From the NCBI RefSeq assembly GCF_000003815.2, contig NC_049997.1, positions 16,915,306 through 16,979,305 of the forward strand: 64,000 nucleotides of DNA. Reading direction: 5' to 3'. The position numbers and the translations under genes were made by a program. This document shows, piece by piece, positions 22,901 to 34,859 of this stretch (position 1 is its first letter; each line of letters begins with the position of its first letter). The notes under the pieces are model-generated. The model had not been told where the DNA came from, searched no databases, and was given only the letters and a program-made list of their open reading frames with translations. The stretch comes from Branchiostoma floridae. Its lineage: Eukaryota > Chordata > Leptocardii > Amphioxiformes > Branchiostomatidae.

Positions 22901-23117
22901 TTAGTTTCTTTCTTTCTCACTTACTTTCTTCCTATCCCATACACGAACACACGCACGCACGCATACACGCACACACCCCCACAAACACACATACACAAAC
23001 ACACAAATGCAAAGCAAATAGCAAAGGTAAGAAAGTGACCAAGCCAAGTCAAGTGACACTTACCTGTAGCGCCAATTCGTTGTCATTTCCAGAACAGCTA
23101 GAACAGAAGATCCCCAT
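16943..23117 (-). CDS. Gene copy E: N-myristoylation-type IL-1-like family member, 226 aa
   Basis: Exons on the minus strand: 23117-23064, 21615-21444, 18197-18064, 17913-17712, 17061-16943; 681 nt, phases 0,1,0,1. The protein starts MGIFCSSCSGND: Gly2 and Ser6 fit the MGxxxS myristoylation consensus, and Cys5 and Cys8 could be palmitoylated. Exon 2 contains NTTFDGYLIPRLYRFKFW; exon 3 has DGTYVVLQFSESKRYIFA; exon 4 has AEDITTTADPRVFLKK and F152-A-S-C, close to the IL-1 F-x-S signature, with a longer Gln/Lys-rich loop before FITL; exon 5 has SVEAQLFKVED and an acidic tail. The exon 2 acceptor is taken at GATTCAG|CTG because it keeps phase 0, as in copy G. Intron 2 (3.2 kb) holds two mariner-type MITEs. 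Predicted role: membrane-tethered cytosolic IL-1-like protein (inference). Confidence 0.72.
18447..19370. mobile_element. 924-bp Tc1/mariner-type MITE (copy 1) in intron 2 of E
   Basis: Terminal inverted repeats: left CGAGGGTGGGTCAGAAAGT and its complement at the right end, continuing inward with gcaagtggtttcataacag. Both ends are flanked by TA, the Tc1/mariner target duplication. No transposase frame is present, so it is non-autonomous. Confidence 0.8.
20079..21005. mobile_element. 927-bp Tc1/mariner-type MITE (copy 2) in intron 2 of E
   Basis: Ends CAAGGGCGGTTCAAAAAGT and, at right, the complement of CGAGGGCGGTTCAGAAAGT, flanked by TA on both sides. Inner sequence (gtggtttcataacagg, gagttgaaatttggca) matches copy 1, 0.7 kb away, with clear divergence. 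No coding capacity. Confidence 0.8.
22937..23010. repeat. CA-rich tract at the start of intron 1, copy E
   Basis: cacgaacacacgcacgcacgcatacacgcacacaccccc and following. It starts about 55 bp after the exon 1 donor on the gene strand, as in the other copies. Confidence 0.75.
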
Positions 23118-23206
23118 GATCAAAGCCTGTGCTTTACTCTTCTTCTCCCTCGACACCTCAGAACAAACTTCGGCACGGTAGTGAGAGAGAAAAACATTCT
23201 CACCCT

Positions 23207-23215
23207 CTTTATATT
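23207..23215 (-). promoter_or_regulatory. TATA box of copy E
   Basis: AATATAAAG on the minus strand, 90 bp upstream of the ATG, within CCTGTTCCTATTATTAGACC-TGGAATATAAAG. The 23220-23500 interval upstream is a single copy of the unit that is tandemly amplified upstream of copy G. Confidence 0.7.
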
Positions 23216-23849
23216 CCAGGTCTAATAATAGGAACAGGTGGGGGCAACATGGGTCGGTGAAAATATCAGTACCTGAAGACTGTTTGTGCGTGTTTTTAAA
23301 GTTGCTAAGCTAGCCATTCTCACCTGTAACATTATCTGAGGACCTCTGTACGGGTATGTCATTCAAAACAGAACATGCTAATCAACTTTGTGTCATTTTT
23401 ATTCAGTTGCAACAAATGAGAGGACTCATCCATACCAAGAACAATAACTCTTATTCTGGTTATATTTTTGGTATTGTTTGTGCTTGTAGCTGTCTATGGT
23501 TGGAAAGAATTTGACTCAAGCAGCTGATGACGGTTTGCTGCGATATTTGGCATGGGTGCTTGTGTCGTAATATATACTCATTATTGCAAAAATTACATAA
23601 TTAACACACACAGAAACGCAAAAAAATACAAAGGACAAAGAAAGACAGTGACCTATTCAAGGCCATGGACCATTATTTTTTGACACCAGCCCTTCAACCT
23701 GGTCACCGTCCTGCACCGTACTCCGTGAGAACGCGAGAAGAAGTCGAATTCACTTAGTATACTCGAAGTTTTATAGAATAAGAATTCTTGCTCTGGTTGT
23801 ATTGTAAATATGTCGTGTATTTGTATTAGCTATCAGTTGCGACCTGTTC

Positions 23850-24800
23850 TTAACCCAGTGGGCGTATAATGTACAATAAAGGTCTTCCTACTTTATCAGT
23901 ATGGTTAGGAATGTGACTGCGGCGAGGATGAGTGAGAGTGAGTGAGAGTGAGGCTTGTGTAAATCTTTTGCAGTCTGCGTCTTCCTGTTGGCATTCGTCC
24001 AACACACTGGCGTCCTGACATGACCTCGGTATAACCCATGTTGTACCATTCAAAGCCACCGTGTTGAAGTCCACAATCAAAGGCCCATTATTTTGTCGAC
24101 ACCTGCAGACATGCCAAATGTCACAGCAATACCTCCGTAGTTGCTGGAGCTATGCTGTTTTAAGAGCATAAAAACCACAAACGCTACCGAAAACACATTA
24201 CCAGAATGGGAGCTATGACCCTGGTGATTCTGGGTGAGGCCAAGAATGTTTTTCCGTTCTCTTTCGCTGCAACTGAAAGGTAACACAACAGTTTTCTTTC
24301 AACACGTGTTCTGTTTTGACCAATCTACCTGACCTGTGTAGAGGTCATTGGCACGCTGATTGAGTTACTAATGGGTATGACCGTCCTTTCAGAGTGAGAC
24401 CAAGAATTGTTCTCTGTCTTTTTGCAGACGAAGGGAAGGAACGCAAAGGTTTTCACTCAACAGTTTAAACAAATCTACCTGACCTGTACAGAGGTCATTG
24501 TCACGCTCATAGAGTTTAAACATGAGTAAGAAATTCCTTTATACCGTTAAAGCATACACATGGGGTGGTCCACTCTTACGAGGAAGGATATTTCGTTGGC
24601 ATGGCCTTGTGTCGACAAATCATACGAAAAAAATGTAAGTGCGGTCGACGTCAACACGTCGCAAAAAGACGACCAGGCCAAAGAATGGTCATCACACGTA
24701 AATGTCGCTTGACCTGCGTGTTCGGTTTTGAAAAATCTACCTGACCTATTGAGAGTTGATTGGCACGGTGATAGAGTATAGATTAATAATGGTAGTATTT
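23850..24800 (-). repeat. Inverted U-block upstream of copy F
   Basis: In reverse complement, 24360-23850 gives the U-block landmarks (gacctctacacaggtcaggt, ggtcaaaacagaacacgtgt, ggacgaatgccaacaggaag). Shorter repeats of the acaggtcaggtagatt segment follow at about 24470 and 24740. The inversion agrees with copy F being on the plus strand. Confidence 0.6.
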
Positions 24801-25586
24801 GTTAATTCCGAAGAACACACAAGGCAGTTAACTATAGGCTATGACAAGACGACAAATATTCCTCTTGATTCCTTAAAAACGTTACTTTTCGACATGTATC
24901 GGTATATATAATCATTATGCTAGTTCACCTTCTTTATTCGCGGGGATACCTATATTCATTGCATTTCAATATGAAGCATTCGTCAGTCTTGTAATACTAT
25001 GAATAGTACGTTTTCTACACAATGTACTTTATATTCAAACGGAGTATTTGGGCATATCGAGTCAAAGGACTGTGATTCCAAATTGACATATTTTCAGAAT
25101 GTCCGTTGCAGTTTGAAACAACCGTCTGTTGTCTTGGTATCCCTAAATACACCATGCGTATATAGACAAAGGATATAGGTAACCTCGCAGATATAAAAGG
25201 TGAACTAGCGTTTAAGGTCTAGTGCTACGCACGTATACGTAGATTTCAACCTTCTCAATTTTATGGTGCCTGCAAATTGATAGTTAATATTTGATTCTTT
25301 TGTATTTGGTCGGAAATTGATTTTGTTGGTTTCCTGTCACACACCTTAGCACAGCCATCAGAGATACCCTTCCAATCTCAAATCCACAGATATAAACTAG
25401 ACCGTAGAAACCGTTGGTTCGAACAGGGAGTTACTGATGTGATTCTGTTTTGCTTCCCTCCCCACTGCAGCTAACGTTGCAAAAAATGGAAAGCCATAAC
25501 AATTAGTGCAGTTACATTAATTCTGTCGTAGTCAGTCATACGACTTTGATGTTGGAGAATTTTCAGTCTGGATGAAACTGAACAAC

Positions 25587-25637
25587 ATGGCAGTAGAGCC
25601 TGGCAAGGTAAGAGGAACTTACTTGGCCGCTGACTAG

Positions 25638-25685
<48 letters not shown>

Positions 25686-25816
25686 TATGTTTGTTTGTGA
25701 GTGTGTGTGTGTGAGTGTGTGTGTGTTTGAGTGTATGTGCGTGTGTGTGTGTGTGTGTGAGTGTGTGTGCGTGTTTGTGCGTGTGTTTGTGAGTGTGTGT
25801 GTGTGTGTTTGTGCGT

Positions 25817-25915
<99 letters not shown>

Positions 25916-28900
25916 CTAAAACCTGTCCTGCAAAGTCTAGACATTTAGACCTAGACCTCTGAGTGTTGTTTTGATTATGACAGGCAATCCCTGCTTTACA
26001 GATCATCAAATTTAAACATGCCCTCCCACCAGTCATGATATCGACCGCTTCGTACAACGGATACCTCATTGAAAAAACAGGGTCGCATGGAAGAGGCACC
26101 GGGCAGGTGGTATGGGCTAAACTTACGCGGAGGAACAAGCGCAGAGGTAAGCTAGAACTGACAAGTTTGGTCTTCTGTTAAAATAGCTCTCCTTACCCCG
26201 TGCAACAAATACTACTGTATAATTGACATTTCCAGACATAAGAAAGCAACATTGATTGATATGCCAGACACGTATCTTAACAGGTTAAAAAAAAAAGTTA
26301 TGAAACATTACTGTTGAAAGAAATATTACAGCATCGCAACTAGAATTGAGTCAACGATTTATGGTTACGGGTATGGGTGAAACATGGGTCAGGCCCTCCT
26401 TCTGACCCACAAAGGTAAATTTGCTGTACAATGAGGGAGGGGGGCGACGAAGATTACATCGGTGATGAAGCAATGTCAATATTCGTGAGTTTGAATTTAC
26501 ACCACATTCCCCTCGATCCTTAAGCCACTCCAAATTGCTATTGTAGACTCCGGTGATGCCATGTACAGCGCAGAGAGTGGTGAAACGCTTTTCATATCCG
26601 TGCTGCACCCAAACTAACAGATACCAGTGGCTGTTGTGTCACCTCGGCGGAAATCTTAGCTTATATTAGATAAAGAAGAAAAAGAAGAACCCCTACCTTC
26701 CAACTCATTTTCAGGCCCATTAACGAAACCACGACATATTTCCCTTGGTCTGAGACAACTGTAGGTGTTGAATGCAATATGAAAGAACTCTAACCAACCA
26801 TTATGATACAGCTAGCTACATTTATGCAATTACCAAGAAGCGAGAGAAAGTCGAATGTCCTAGAATATATTAGACATACTCGTATATATGCACATAGATG
26901 TGTATGGATCTTTCCACTGTTACATATCTATGATTGTTACCATGTGACCTGTACTTAGCCCAGTTGGGCAAATATGTGCAATGAAGTTATTCATTCATTC
27001 ACTATCTACTCCCACCAAAAAAAAATATAGAGGGTCTACATGGTGAGTATTTAGCAAGGCACTATAAATTCAGGAGGCCTGGCATTTCGTTATTGCGAAA
27101 GGTTTTGAGAAGAGAATCCATCGGATTTTTGTATAATTTTCATGGAAATCATTCGTCTGGAAAAACTCGACTAAGCAATTCGTGGAATTTGTCAAAAACG
27201 TTTAACGATGGATTCTGAATAACAGAAAACAAATGATTTTGCTATATAGAACTGAGTCATCTTACAGACAGTTGTACCTTTCTACTACCATTCTTCGATA
27301 GGATTGTTAAGCCGTAGACAATGCTGTAGGGTTGATTTTATTTGATCTATTCGTCTGTATAGTGAGAAATACAGCAGTACAGCCAGGGCTACCCAACTAG
27401 CCGGAGGCTATTATCAAGGGCTAGCCCTGGTAACAACACAATATACAATAACAGCAAAACGTTTACCGATACATGAAGTTTCTTTTTTGAACTAGGTCAT
27501 ACAGGCAACGCAAGATACGGAGGGTTGATGCGAATTAGGATTCTATCATGGTCAGGCGAAGGATACGCATGGTTACAGCACATGGAATTGAAGGAACTAA
27601 TTACGCATTAATAATAATTTGCCGCTATTAGACCATGTTGATTTGATTATATGGATGGCATCCTCGATCTGGGAATCCCAAAACTGATGCGAGCCTGCGA
27701 ACAAATTAGAATGAAAAAATACCAAAAGACTTTTGCCTTTACTATGAAATCTAAGTGGTTGAAAAATGGGCAACAACGGTGTTAGTTTGCAAAACTGAAC
27801 AAATTGTTCGTTTTTGTTTCTCCGCATCCTTGTAGACGTTGGAAATGAGGCTGATATTCTGTCACATTAGCGTACGTTTTCCTGTAATATCTGTTGCAAC
27901 GTAAGGCATTCATTTGCTCATTTTACAGCTGTGCAGTACAATCTATGGTATGGTTGAAACCATGAGTCTTTTGAGGCCCGCTCCTTCCAACTCCTGTGAC
28001 TCTCGCAAACTGTGCCCCATTGCCATCTAACTCCTCTGGCGTGTTTTCTGTTTTATTTGGTCAATTTTCTACTATTTTTCCAGCGACCTGTGGAGCCTGG
28101 TAGAGGCTAGGGAAGGTCAGCCCAATGAGCTCCTTGGTCAGCCTGACCCCTCTTTAAAAAATAGATGAAATATAGAAAAAGTAAGGTATACCGGCGTCGA
28201 GACAAGACAAGAGAGGGGGGGGGGGGGGTAATCCCTACTTCACCCATACCCGGCGCTCAAAACAACATATTCCCATAGCCTCTATCTGCCGTCAGACGAT
28301 GACCTCTGACCTGCACAACTGGCTCCACCACAGTAAATGACATCAGCGTGTCGCTACTATTCTACTGGCACTGGGTGACAGAAATCGTAGAGTGAGGAAC
28401 GCAATGTAATTAGGCAAAATGAACGTCTTCGAGTTTTGAAGTGATTTTCCTCTTGTATTTCATTGATATTTCCAGTGCTTGTGAACGTGTACACCTACAC
28501 TACTTCAGCACCTGCTGACGGCACCTATGTTTTACTGGAGTTTGTTCAGTCTGGAAAGTTCTTCTACGCCAGCAAAAACAACCCACAAAAGCTGCGTCTA
28601 AAGGTGAGTTACAAACAAATAAGGAAAAGCGTCATATATAAATTGTGTTGGCAGGGGTACCTAAGCATTTGCACGTGCACGAACCCTACGAGATTCGTAC
28701 GAACATTATGTGATACGCACGGATCACTATGCGAAAACGTACGAACCTTATGTGATTCGCACGAATCACTATGTGACACACACGAACGTTATGCGATTTG
28801 CACGAACCGATTTGCGCGAAACCGGCCAACCACCGCCGGGTCACGTGACATTGCGTCATTCGCATAAGGTTCGTGCAAATCACATAAGGTCGTACGTTTT

Positions 28901-30552
28901 CGCATAGTGATTGTGGAAATGCTGTGCTGTAGAGCTATTGATCTTTCAAGTGTGGTAACACGTTCAGCCAAATGTTAAGAACAGAGTTGATTTATCGTTA
29001 AAGAGATTCATCATTCACGTAGGAGGGGGGATGGGGCAGATGATCTACCACGGCAAGCCTGACCAAGTCTCGTACTCTCTCGCGAGACTTGGTCACTTTC
29101 CGTGAACTGATAGCCATCGAAAATTTTGAGGGTTTTTTTTGCATTTAAAACTGCCGCTGTTAGAAGATAATTTTGGAGAAACCAGAGTCAATGTAATGAT
29201 TGTTATCATGCTTACAGGAGGGGGACTGGGACCCCTATTCAGAAAATCCTGAAGACATCTCGACAACTTCGGACCCGCGAGTGTTCCTGATGAAACGGAG
29301 TGGGTCAGATGTCGTGTTTACCCATCACGGCTTTTCTGGTGCTGCCATCTCCGTGTTTCCCAACCCAGAAAAGCCGGCTGAAAACAAGTCCGAAGGTACA
29401 GCATTTGACCGTCTCTTTTATCCATCGATATCCTCCTACGCAGGGACATCCAACGGCGAAACAACGGATGTACCCTGCTTTCTCAACCGTCATTCTTAGT
29501 TCCAGACAACCCTGCTTGTAAATATGAATGAACTTACTGCCGGCTTATATATGCGAGATCCCTTTTGAAAACGGAAAGGCCCATTCTCTTTGAGACGTTG
29601 AGACTTTGTTAGAAAATCCATTAGTGACGTGCCCCAGGGCACGCCACTAATCTTCCTGGACTTCATACATAGATAACATATTACATACAGTTGTCTGATT
29701 GGCTGACAGCCGGTTTGTGGCGACGCCCACAGTAACCAAGAGTGACGGTTGAGAAAGCAGGGTACATCCACCCTGGCGTTTTCACTGTTGGATGTCCCTG
29801 CGTAGGAGGATGCTTTTATCACTTTTTAAACGTCTTTGACAATTTGGCCATATGCATATAGCGCTCCACGCCTGACTTAATCTCCAAGCGGTGGCAGCCA
29901 AACAGTATCCATGTAAGCAATCTTCATTCGACCCCCAAAGACATGGATACTGTCTTTCTGTCACCTTAGAATCACATACACAAAGTTGTTTATCATATAT
30001 TTGCGCATAATGGCTACATCTTCGACATTATTTGAACAGAGGACTTTTAACTTACTGATTGATATACAGTACACTTGATTTCGAAAAGTGTCACCATCGC
30101 CGAAAAGTGAAATAGTGTTTGTTTGCTTGTTTGTTTGAACCTTTGTTTACGCTGCACATAATTTCTGAATGGTAAAAGTTGATTTGTAAATAAAACTGTA
30201 CTTGTGGTATAGATTTGTTGATTCAATTGTTTGCTTGAAAGTCACAATCCTTTGATATTGGCCATGCTTGAAAGTAAACGAGGCTTCGAGAGCAAATCAA
30301 AGAATGACAACTATTGAAAGACATGAGAACTTTATTGCACGGCAATTGTACATGGTACAAGGTATGACAACAAATATTACGCAAGTAAAAAAAAAGTAAA
30401 GGATAAAGCTTAACATCCTAGTTAACATATATATAAGACTGACCGTACTTTTTTTCATAAATAAACCAGGAGAGAATGGACAACATCTTAAACTTGTTAC
30501 TCCGAAACTCCGCTGTTGCTCGGATGGTGACTGCATGGAGGTTGTGGAGTAA
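25587..30552 (+). CDS. Gene copy F: intact plus-strand IL-1-like family member, 190 aa
   Basis: Exons on the plus strand: 25587-25607 (MAVEPGK), 25984-26146, 28476-28603, 29218-29395, 30470-30552; 573 nt, phases 0,1,0,1, all GT/AG. Exon 2 has ALPPVMISTASYNGYLIEKT and GRGTGQVVWAK; exon 3 has ADGTYVLLEFVQSGKFFYAS; exon 4 has SENPEDISTTSDPRVFLMK and F138-THHGFSGAAISV; exon 5 has GQHLKLVTPKLRC and ends MEVVE, stop TAA. Exon 5 lacks the VEAQLF motif and is shorter than in other copies. There is no signal peptide. It is the only complete copy on the plus strand, and the conserved TATA core of the other genes is missing upstream: the nearest TATA-like word is ATATAAAAGG near 25191, almost 400 bp away. 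Intron 1 is dominated by a (GT)n(GA)n tract; introns 3 and 4 hold inverted repeats. Confidence 0.78.
25641..25910 (+). repeat. Long (GT)n then (GA)n tract in intron 1 of copy F
   Basis: About 220 bp of TG/GT repeats with scattered variants, followed by about 48 bp of pure GA, starting 34 bp after the exon 1 donor. It produces long spurious frames on both strands (Cys-Val and His-Thr repeats). Confidence 0.95.
26147..28475. other. Intron 2 of copy F, no gene seen
   Basis: 2.3 kb with no exon-like segment. 26930-27000 (cctgtacttagcccagttgg, then caatgaagttattcattcat) resembles the 3' end of the LINE relics at 31.1 and 44.7 kb. 28216-28227 is a G run. Confidence 0.5.
28724..28911. repeat. Inverted repeat in intron 3 of copy F
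   Basis: Left arm about 28724-28777 (atcactatgcgaaaacgtac, then gaaccttatgtgatt) and right arm about 28855-28911 are inverted copies. The left half also repeats itself directly (cacgaatcactatg, cacgaacgttatgcga). The transcript could form a hairpin. Confidence 0.65.
29430..29811. mobile_element. 382-bp MITE in intron 4 of copy F
   Basis: Arms of about 70 bp (29430-29499 and 29741-29811) are inverted copies: left tcctcctacgcagggacatc, right the complement. The interior contains a short palindrome (gtgacgtgccccagggcacg). No coding capacity. Confidence 0.75.
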
Positions 30553-30639
30553 CCACCAAACCACTGCAAGTTAGTCCAAGTGGCTGCCGAGCATCAAGAT
30601 CAGCCGAGATTTTTCTTAAAGTGTGTCGATGTAGGTTAG

Positions 30640-30775
30640 ACATCCAGGTAATAAGATATGCTAAAAAGCAGTTACTTAGTCAGTGTCACTGACGAAAACT
30701 GGTGGATTCCAGTTGAAACATCTGACCGTTTCCAAAATAATATCCAGTTACTTGAGTAACTGCTTTTTGGTTAAC
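30640..30775. mobile_element. Small foldback element, family member 1
   Basis: Ends aaaaagcagttactta and gagtaactgctttttgg are inverted, with cactgacgaaaactggtgga and tgaccgtttccaaaa inside. Relatives at 35088-35190, 56700-57045 and 60278-60362. Confidence 0.6.
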
Positions 30776-31129
30776 GCTATGTCACACTTAATCGTAAGGT
30801 TCTTTATGCACAGCCTCGAAATTTTAACTTGAAAGTTCATCTGTGTTGGTAGAAGTCATTCTTGAAATAGTTGAACTGTAATTTCCAACACAGCGGTGAA
30901 TTGTTCATTCCTTGACAAAGACTGGTGCTGTGCATTCGAAAATTTAGGTAAGTTCAATTTTTGTGTTGGAAATTACAGTTCAACTATTTGAGCCATGAAA
31001 TTTATTAAGGACCAACGTTTTGATGACCATCTGTCATCTTCGTACAGAACAATACTTAACATTTGGAACCGCATTATCTAACCATTGTTACCTGACAATA
31101 TCTATTAATATTGGATGGATGGCCTTTAT

Positions 31130-31990
31130 TGTACATTTGTGCTCAAACAAGCTAAGTACAGGTCGTAGCGCTAGTGATAAGGTACAATTTTGACAAAAAA
31201 AGGTATCTTATCATCTCTACATATGCTAATACATTCAAGTATGTACAAGTTCAATGTCTTCTCGCTTCTTAAAACAGTTATAAACATAAGGACAAATGGA
31301 ATCAATAATATATGGTTTATCTAATTGCATGAGAAATATGAATTTTTCCGTGGTATTCAAGTATCGGAAATTTGGGAACATATGTTGTATATTTTCAACA
31401 AGGACGTTTCTTTCGTTGTTGTACAAAGTACAGTCAACAGTAAAGTGGCACTCATCCTCTATCTTATTCAAGTTACAGTATTGGCAGATTCTTTCTTCCA
31501 GAGGAAAGTGGTTATGTCAGCCTTTTTCAATGCGGAGTCTATGTGAGCTAATGCGGAGCTTTGTGATGGCTGTTCTGTGCCGAATGTTTGCAATCTTTAA
31601 GTATTTCTCGTCGTTGTAAGTAGTCTTATTATATAATAAGTAATCTGTATGTTCGTAATTTGTTGTTGTTGCGCATTGCTGTTACGAAAGATTGAAGGTA
31701 CATATCTTTTAAACGTTGGTCGATGGATGGAATTATTTGTGATGGATTTAGGACAGATGATATGGGAGAGTGCCAGACATAGCCAAAACCACATTCCTCT
31801 AGCGTCTTGCGGACTCCAGAAGCCCAGCATTTAGCCCCTAATGTGTCCAGTTCAAGTTGACACAAAAGCGCGTCTGCTGATAGACTATCAGCTGGCACGT
31901 TCTGGCGTACTCTAATATACTGTTTGATGGCGTTAAGGGATGCTTCTAGTTTAAGACGGTGTCTTCCCAGTAATTTACGGTTGGGACTGC
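31130..31990 (-). mobile_element. 5'-truncated, frameshifted LINE relic
   Basis: On the minus strand the C-terminal region of a non-LTR retrotransposon ORF2 can be read in two frames: ADALLCQLELDTLGAKCW...ECGFGYVW and later KIEDECHFTVDCTLYNNE (the zinc-knuckle region), then NTTEKFIFLMQ. The 3' end near 31110-31130 (complement of ggcctttattgtacattt) gives gtacaataaagg. Frame shifts separate the blocks, so the element is dead. It belongs to the same family as the relic at 44.1-44.7 kb. Confidence 0.7.
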
Positions 31991-32875
31991 ATCACCCAGT
32001 TCCAGTGCACTGAAAACCAGTCAGCATAGCCCTGATGAAGCTGATGACAGATGGCCATGGAAACATTGGTTCTTAATCAATTTTATGTGACAGCCAATTC
32101 TCGGCTTTGTTGTTTTTGTGTACGAGCAATGCTGGAATGTTGGAAGTGTACGTGGTTTTTGCTTGTTACGTTTGGTTATGGATTACAGAGAAATTTTTTC
32201 TGAAATAACGCTATGCCACTTTGTCCATAGATATCTTGCTGTAGATGATCTGTGATTGTATTTGTATGGCATGACGTTTGTCTCAGTGGTAGTTCAGTAT
32301 TGTAATGATCGAGTTCAGTGGTAGTTGAAGACATTGTTTTACGTGAACAATCGTCATGCATTGCATCTCTCTGGAATTGTCAGCCGCTGGAGTTTGATCT
32401 GTTGCTGTGATTTGAATTGTATTCCTTTTACATATTAAGTACAATAGAAAAGGCCATAAAAGGGTCAATGGAGAGAGACCAATTAAATCGGAGACTAAGG
32501 GAGAAGAGGGAAGGGAGGTGTGGAAATTAAAGGAATTGTCCCAAGATCTGATGCTTTTGTGATTATTCGAACCTTCATAACGTTGTTGATGTGTCTGTTT
32601 TATTGTAGTCTTTGTGACATAATCACAAGTAGACCCATATCCATCCGGATGTTTGGAGCATATCCTGCACTATGATCTCCGGTCAAACGTAGGGTTGAAA
32701 ATAGGTTTATCCACTTATTGTCGTGATGGCTGAGTGCTTTCCCATGCCATATGTTCGGTTATACGGAGGATTGTGACTAGTAAGGTAACATTTTCACAAA
32801 AATGTAGGATGTGTCTCTCTATTTTTTGTCAAGCTACTCGCATACAACACTATATATTTAGTCTCACCCCGAGGC

Positions 32876-33000
32876 ATGTGTGTGTTTATGTGTTTGTTTG
32901 TTTGTGTGTGTGGGGGGGGGGGGGGTACTTGCGTGTTTGCGTGTTTATGTGCGTGCGTGTGTGTATGTGTATGTGCGTGCGCATGTGTGTGTGTGGGAGA
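32876..33000 (+). repeat. (GT)n-rich tract beside a relic promoter
   Basis: gtgtgtttatgtgtttgttt, a G run, then further TG repeats. A leader and TATA-box relic follows at 33030-33130, so this may be what is left of an intron 1 tract of a lost gene, although the TG strand is opposite to that in minus-strand copies. Confidence 0.55.
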
Positions 33001-33093
33001 GAAGCAAGCAAGATCCAATCCTACATACTTGATCTTCTTCGTCAGCTTAGACCAAAACTCGCCACAGAAATGCGGCAACAAGATTCTTAGCTG

Positions 33094-33102
33094 CTTTATA
33101 TA
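33094..33102 (-). promoter_or_regulatory. Relic family TATA box without a gene
   Basis: TATATAAAG on the minus strand in ATTTTAGAACTGGTATATAAAG, with TGACGT upstream at about 33130-33135. The 5' leader (gtcagcttagaccaaaactc) is present, but no ATG exon of the MAD/MG type follows, so the gene body has been lost. Confidence 0.6.
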
Positions 33103-33229
33103 CCAGTTCTAAAATCAAATGTGTAGAATGACGTGGGTCGAAGAAGCAGGCAGATTTAGGAAGTCTTAACGAGTCCAAGTAGACTCTATTTGCAAAATGC
33201 CCCCCCCCCCCCTTCTATTAGTGACTCTA

Positions 33230-34480
33230 AAAGCGCGCCAATGACCTCTACACAGGTCAGGTAGATTGGTGAAAACAGAACACGTGTTGAATTAAAACTG
33301 TTGTATTGTCTTTCAGCTGCAACAAACAAACGATAATTCTTGTTCTCACCCATTGCCTTCAGGGCCATTACTCTAGTTCAGCTTAAGTTTTCGGAAGCTT
33401 TGTGGTTGTGTTTGTGGTTTAACAGCATCACTCGTGCAGCTAAGAAGGTATTGCTGTGACGTTTGGCATGTCGGCAGGTGTCGACGAAACAAAGGGCCTT
33501 TTGATTGTGAGCTTCAAGCGACTTTGTATGGTACAACATGGGTCATGCCGGGGTCATGTCAGGACGTTGGTGTGTTGGACGAACGCCAACAGGAAGAATC
33601 CGCACAAAAGAGCCGGACTATAATGACTTAGTCGCATGCCTAATCATATTAACATGAGACTTTGAGACTTTAACATGAATACAACAACAAGCGTTTTATA
33701 TTCAATTGAACAGTTTTGCCCATGATGAAAATGATTCCTATTCCTTGATTATATACATCACATTCTGAAGAACATATGCCTAATCTTGGGTGAGTGGTTT
33801 GAGTTAGATGCCAAGCTGTACATTTTGCAAATTCATGTAAATTTCGGGTTACTTCTATGTGTTAAAACAACTTTAAGCTAGATTGAATATATTTTGAACT
33901 GTTACCAACGGAAATCCTGCAACCAATGCAAGAAGGTAGGTCTGCTGTACCGGTTAAGAAAATGGCAGTGATGCATTCTATTGCTAGGAGGCGCTAGTGT
34001 GCTGTGCTTTCATATCTTTTTGAGTGGTACATTAACCCACACCTTAAACAATAAATTCCGTACAGTTAGCGATATCGATAATGCATGACTTAAACAAGCT
34101 AGAAGATGTTTCAACGGTTGGTCGTATTGCAATATTCAACCCTACGTTTGACAGGAGATATGGCTTTAATTTTCAAAAATACTTCAACAATCTGACAACC
34201 ACAATGTGAACCCGGGATTACTCGTTGTCCTGTATTAGGGCCCCGCTAAAGACTACCACAAAAAGATATATCAACAGTTTGAAGGTTCGAATAATCACAA
34301 AAGCACTCGATTTGGGGTCAATTATTTTTATTTTCACACGTCCCTTCCGTCTTCTCCCGATGTAATTGATATGTGTCTCCCTTTGTCCCTTTAAAGAATA
34401 GTCTTTTCTAATCATGTATAGATGGTTGACTTCAAGGCACAACAAACAGGTCGAATTTCAGAGGCATACAATTCTGTACA
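33230..34480 (+). repeat. U-block copy upstream of the relic promoter
   Basis: Landmarks: gacctctacacaggtcaggt (33243), gtgtcgacgaaacaaagggc, ggtcatgtcaggacgttggt, gctaggaggcgcta (33983-33996), gaaggttcgaataatcacaa, and ttgacttcaaggcacaacaa at the end. Confidence 0.65.
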
Positions 34481-34560
34481 TAAAGGAGAACCGGCATCTG
34501 ACATCTGACTGAAGCCGTGGAACATTAGTAATAGTAAGGGTTAACCAGACGAATTCATGT

Positions 34561-34662
34561 AGATGAAATGCAAATTTATACATGAGATGCAAGTTTATTC
34601 AGAACATGCAAATGTTCCATGAAAGGCAAATTTATTCCTGAGAGGCAAATCTATTCATGGAA
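34561..34662. repeat. Short minisatellite, about 24-bp unit
   Basis: Four degenerate units of the form gaxxtgcaaatttattcatga (for example gagatgcaagtttattcag and gagaggcaaatctattcat). Confidence 0.6.
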
Positions 34663-34859
34663 ATTCAATTAATGACTTTATAATTACGTCATATTACGTC
34701 ACAATGATATAAAAATTTAGAAATTTTAAAACTTGACGAGCATATCACCCCCTGCAAACTTGGTGATCGTACAGTAAGCCGTTTTGAAAATACGAAGGGG
34801 GGTCGAATGAGCCCCCCCCCCCCCCGAATGCCCCAAAAGCCCAGTCTGGATAGGGTTAA

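Noticed and set aside
25471-26138. Long His-Thr and Cys-Val repeat open frames on both strands
   Set aside because: They are translations of the (GT)n(GA)n microsatellite in intron 1 of copy F.
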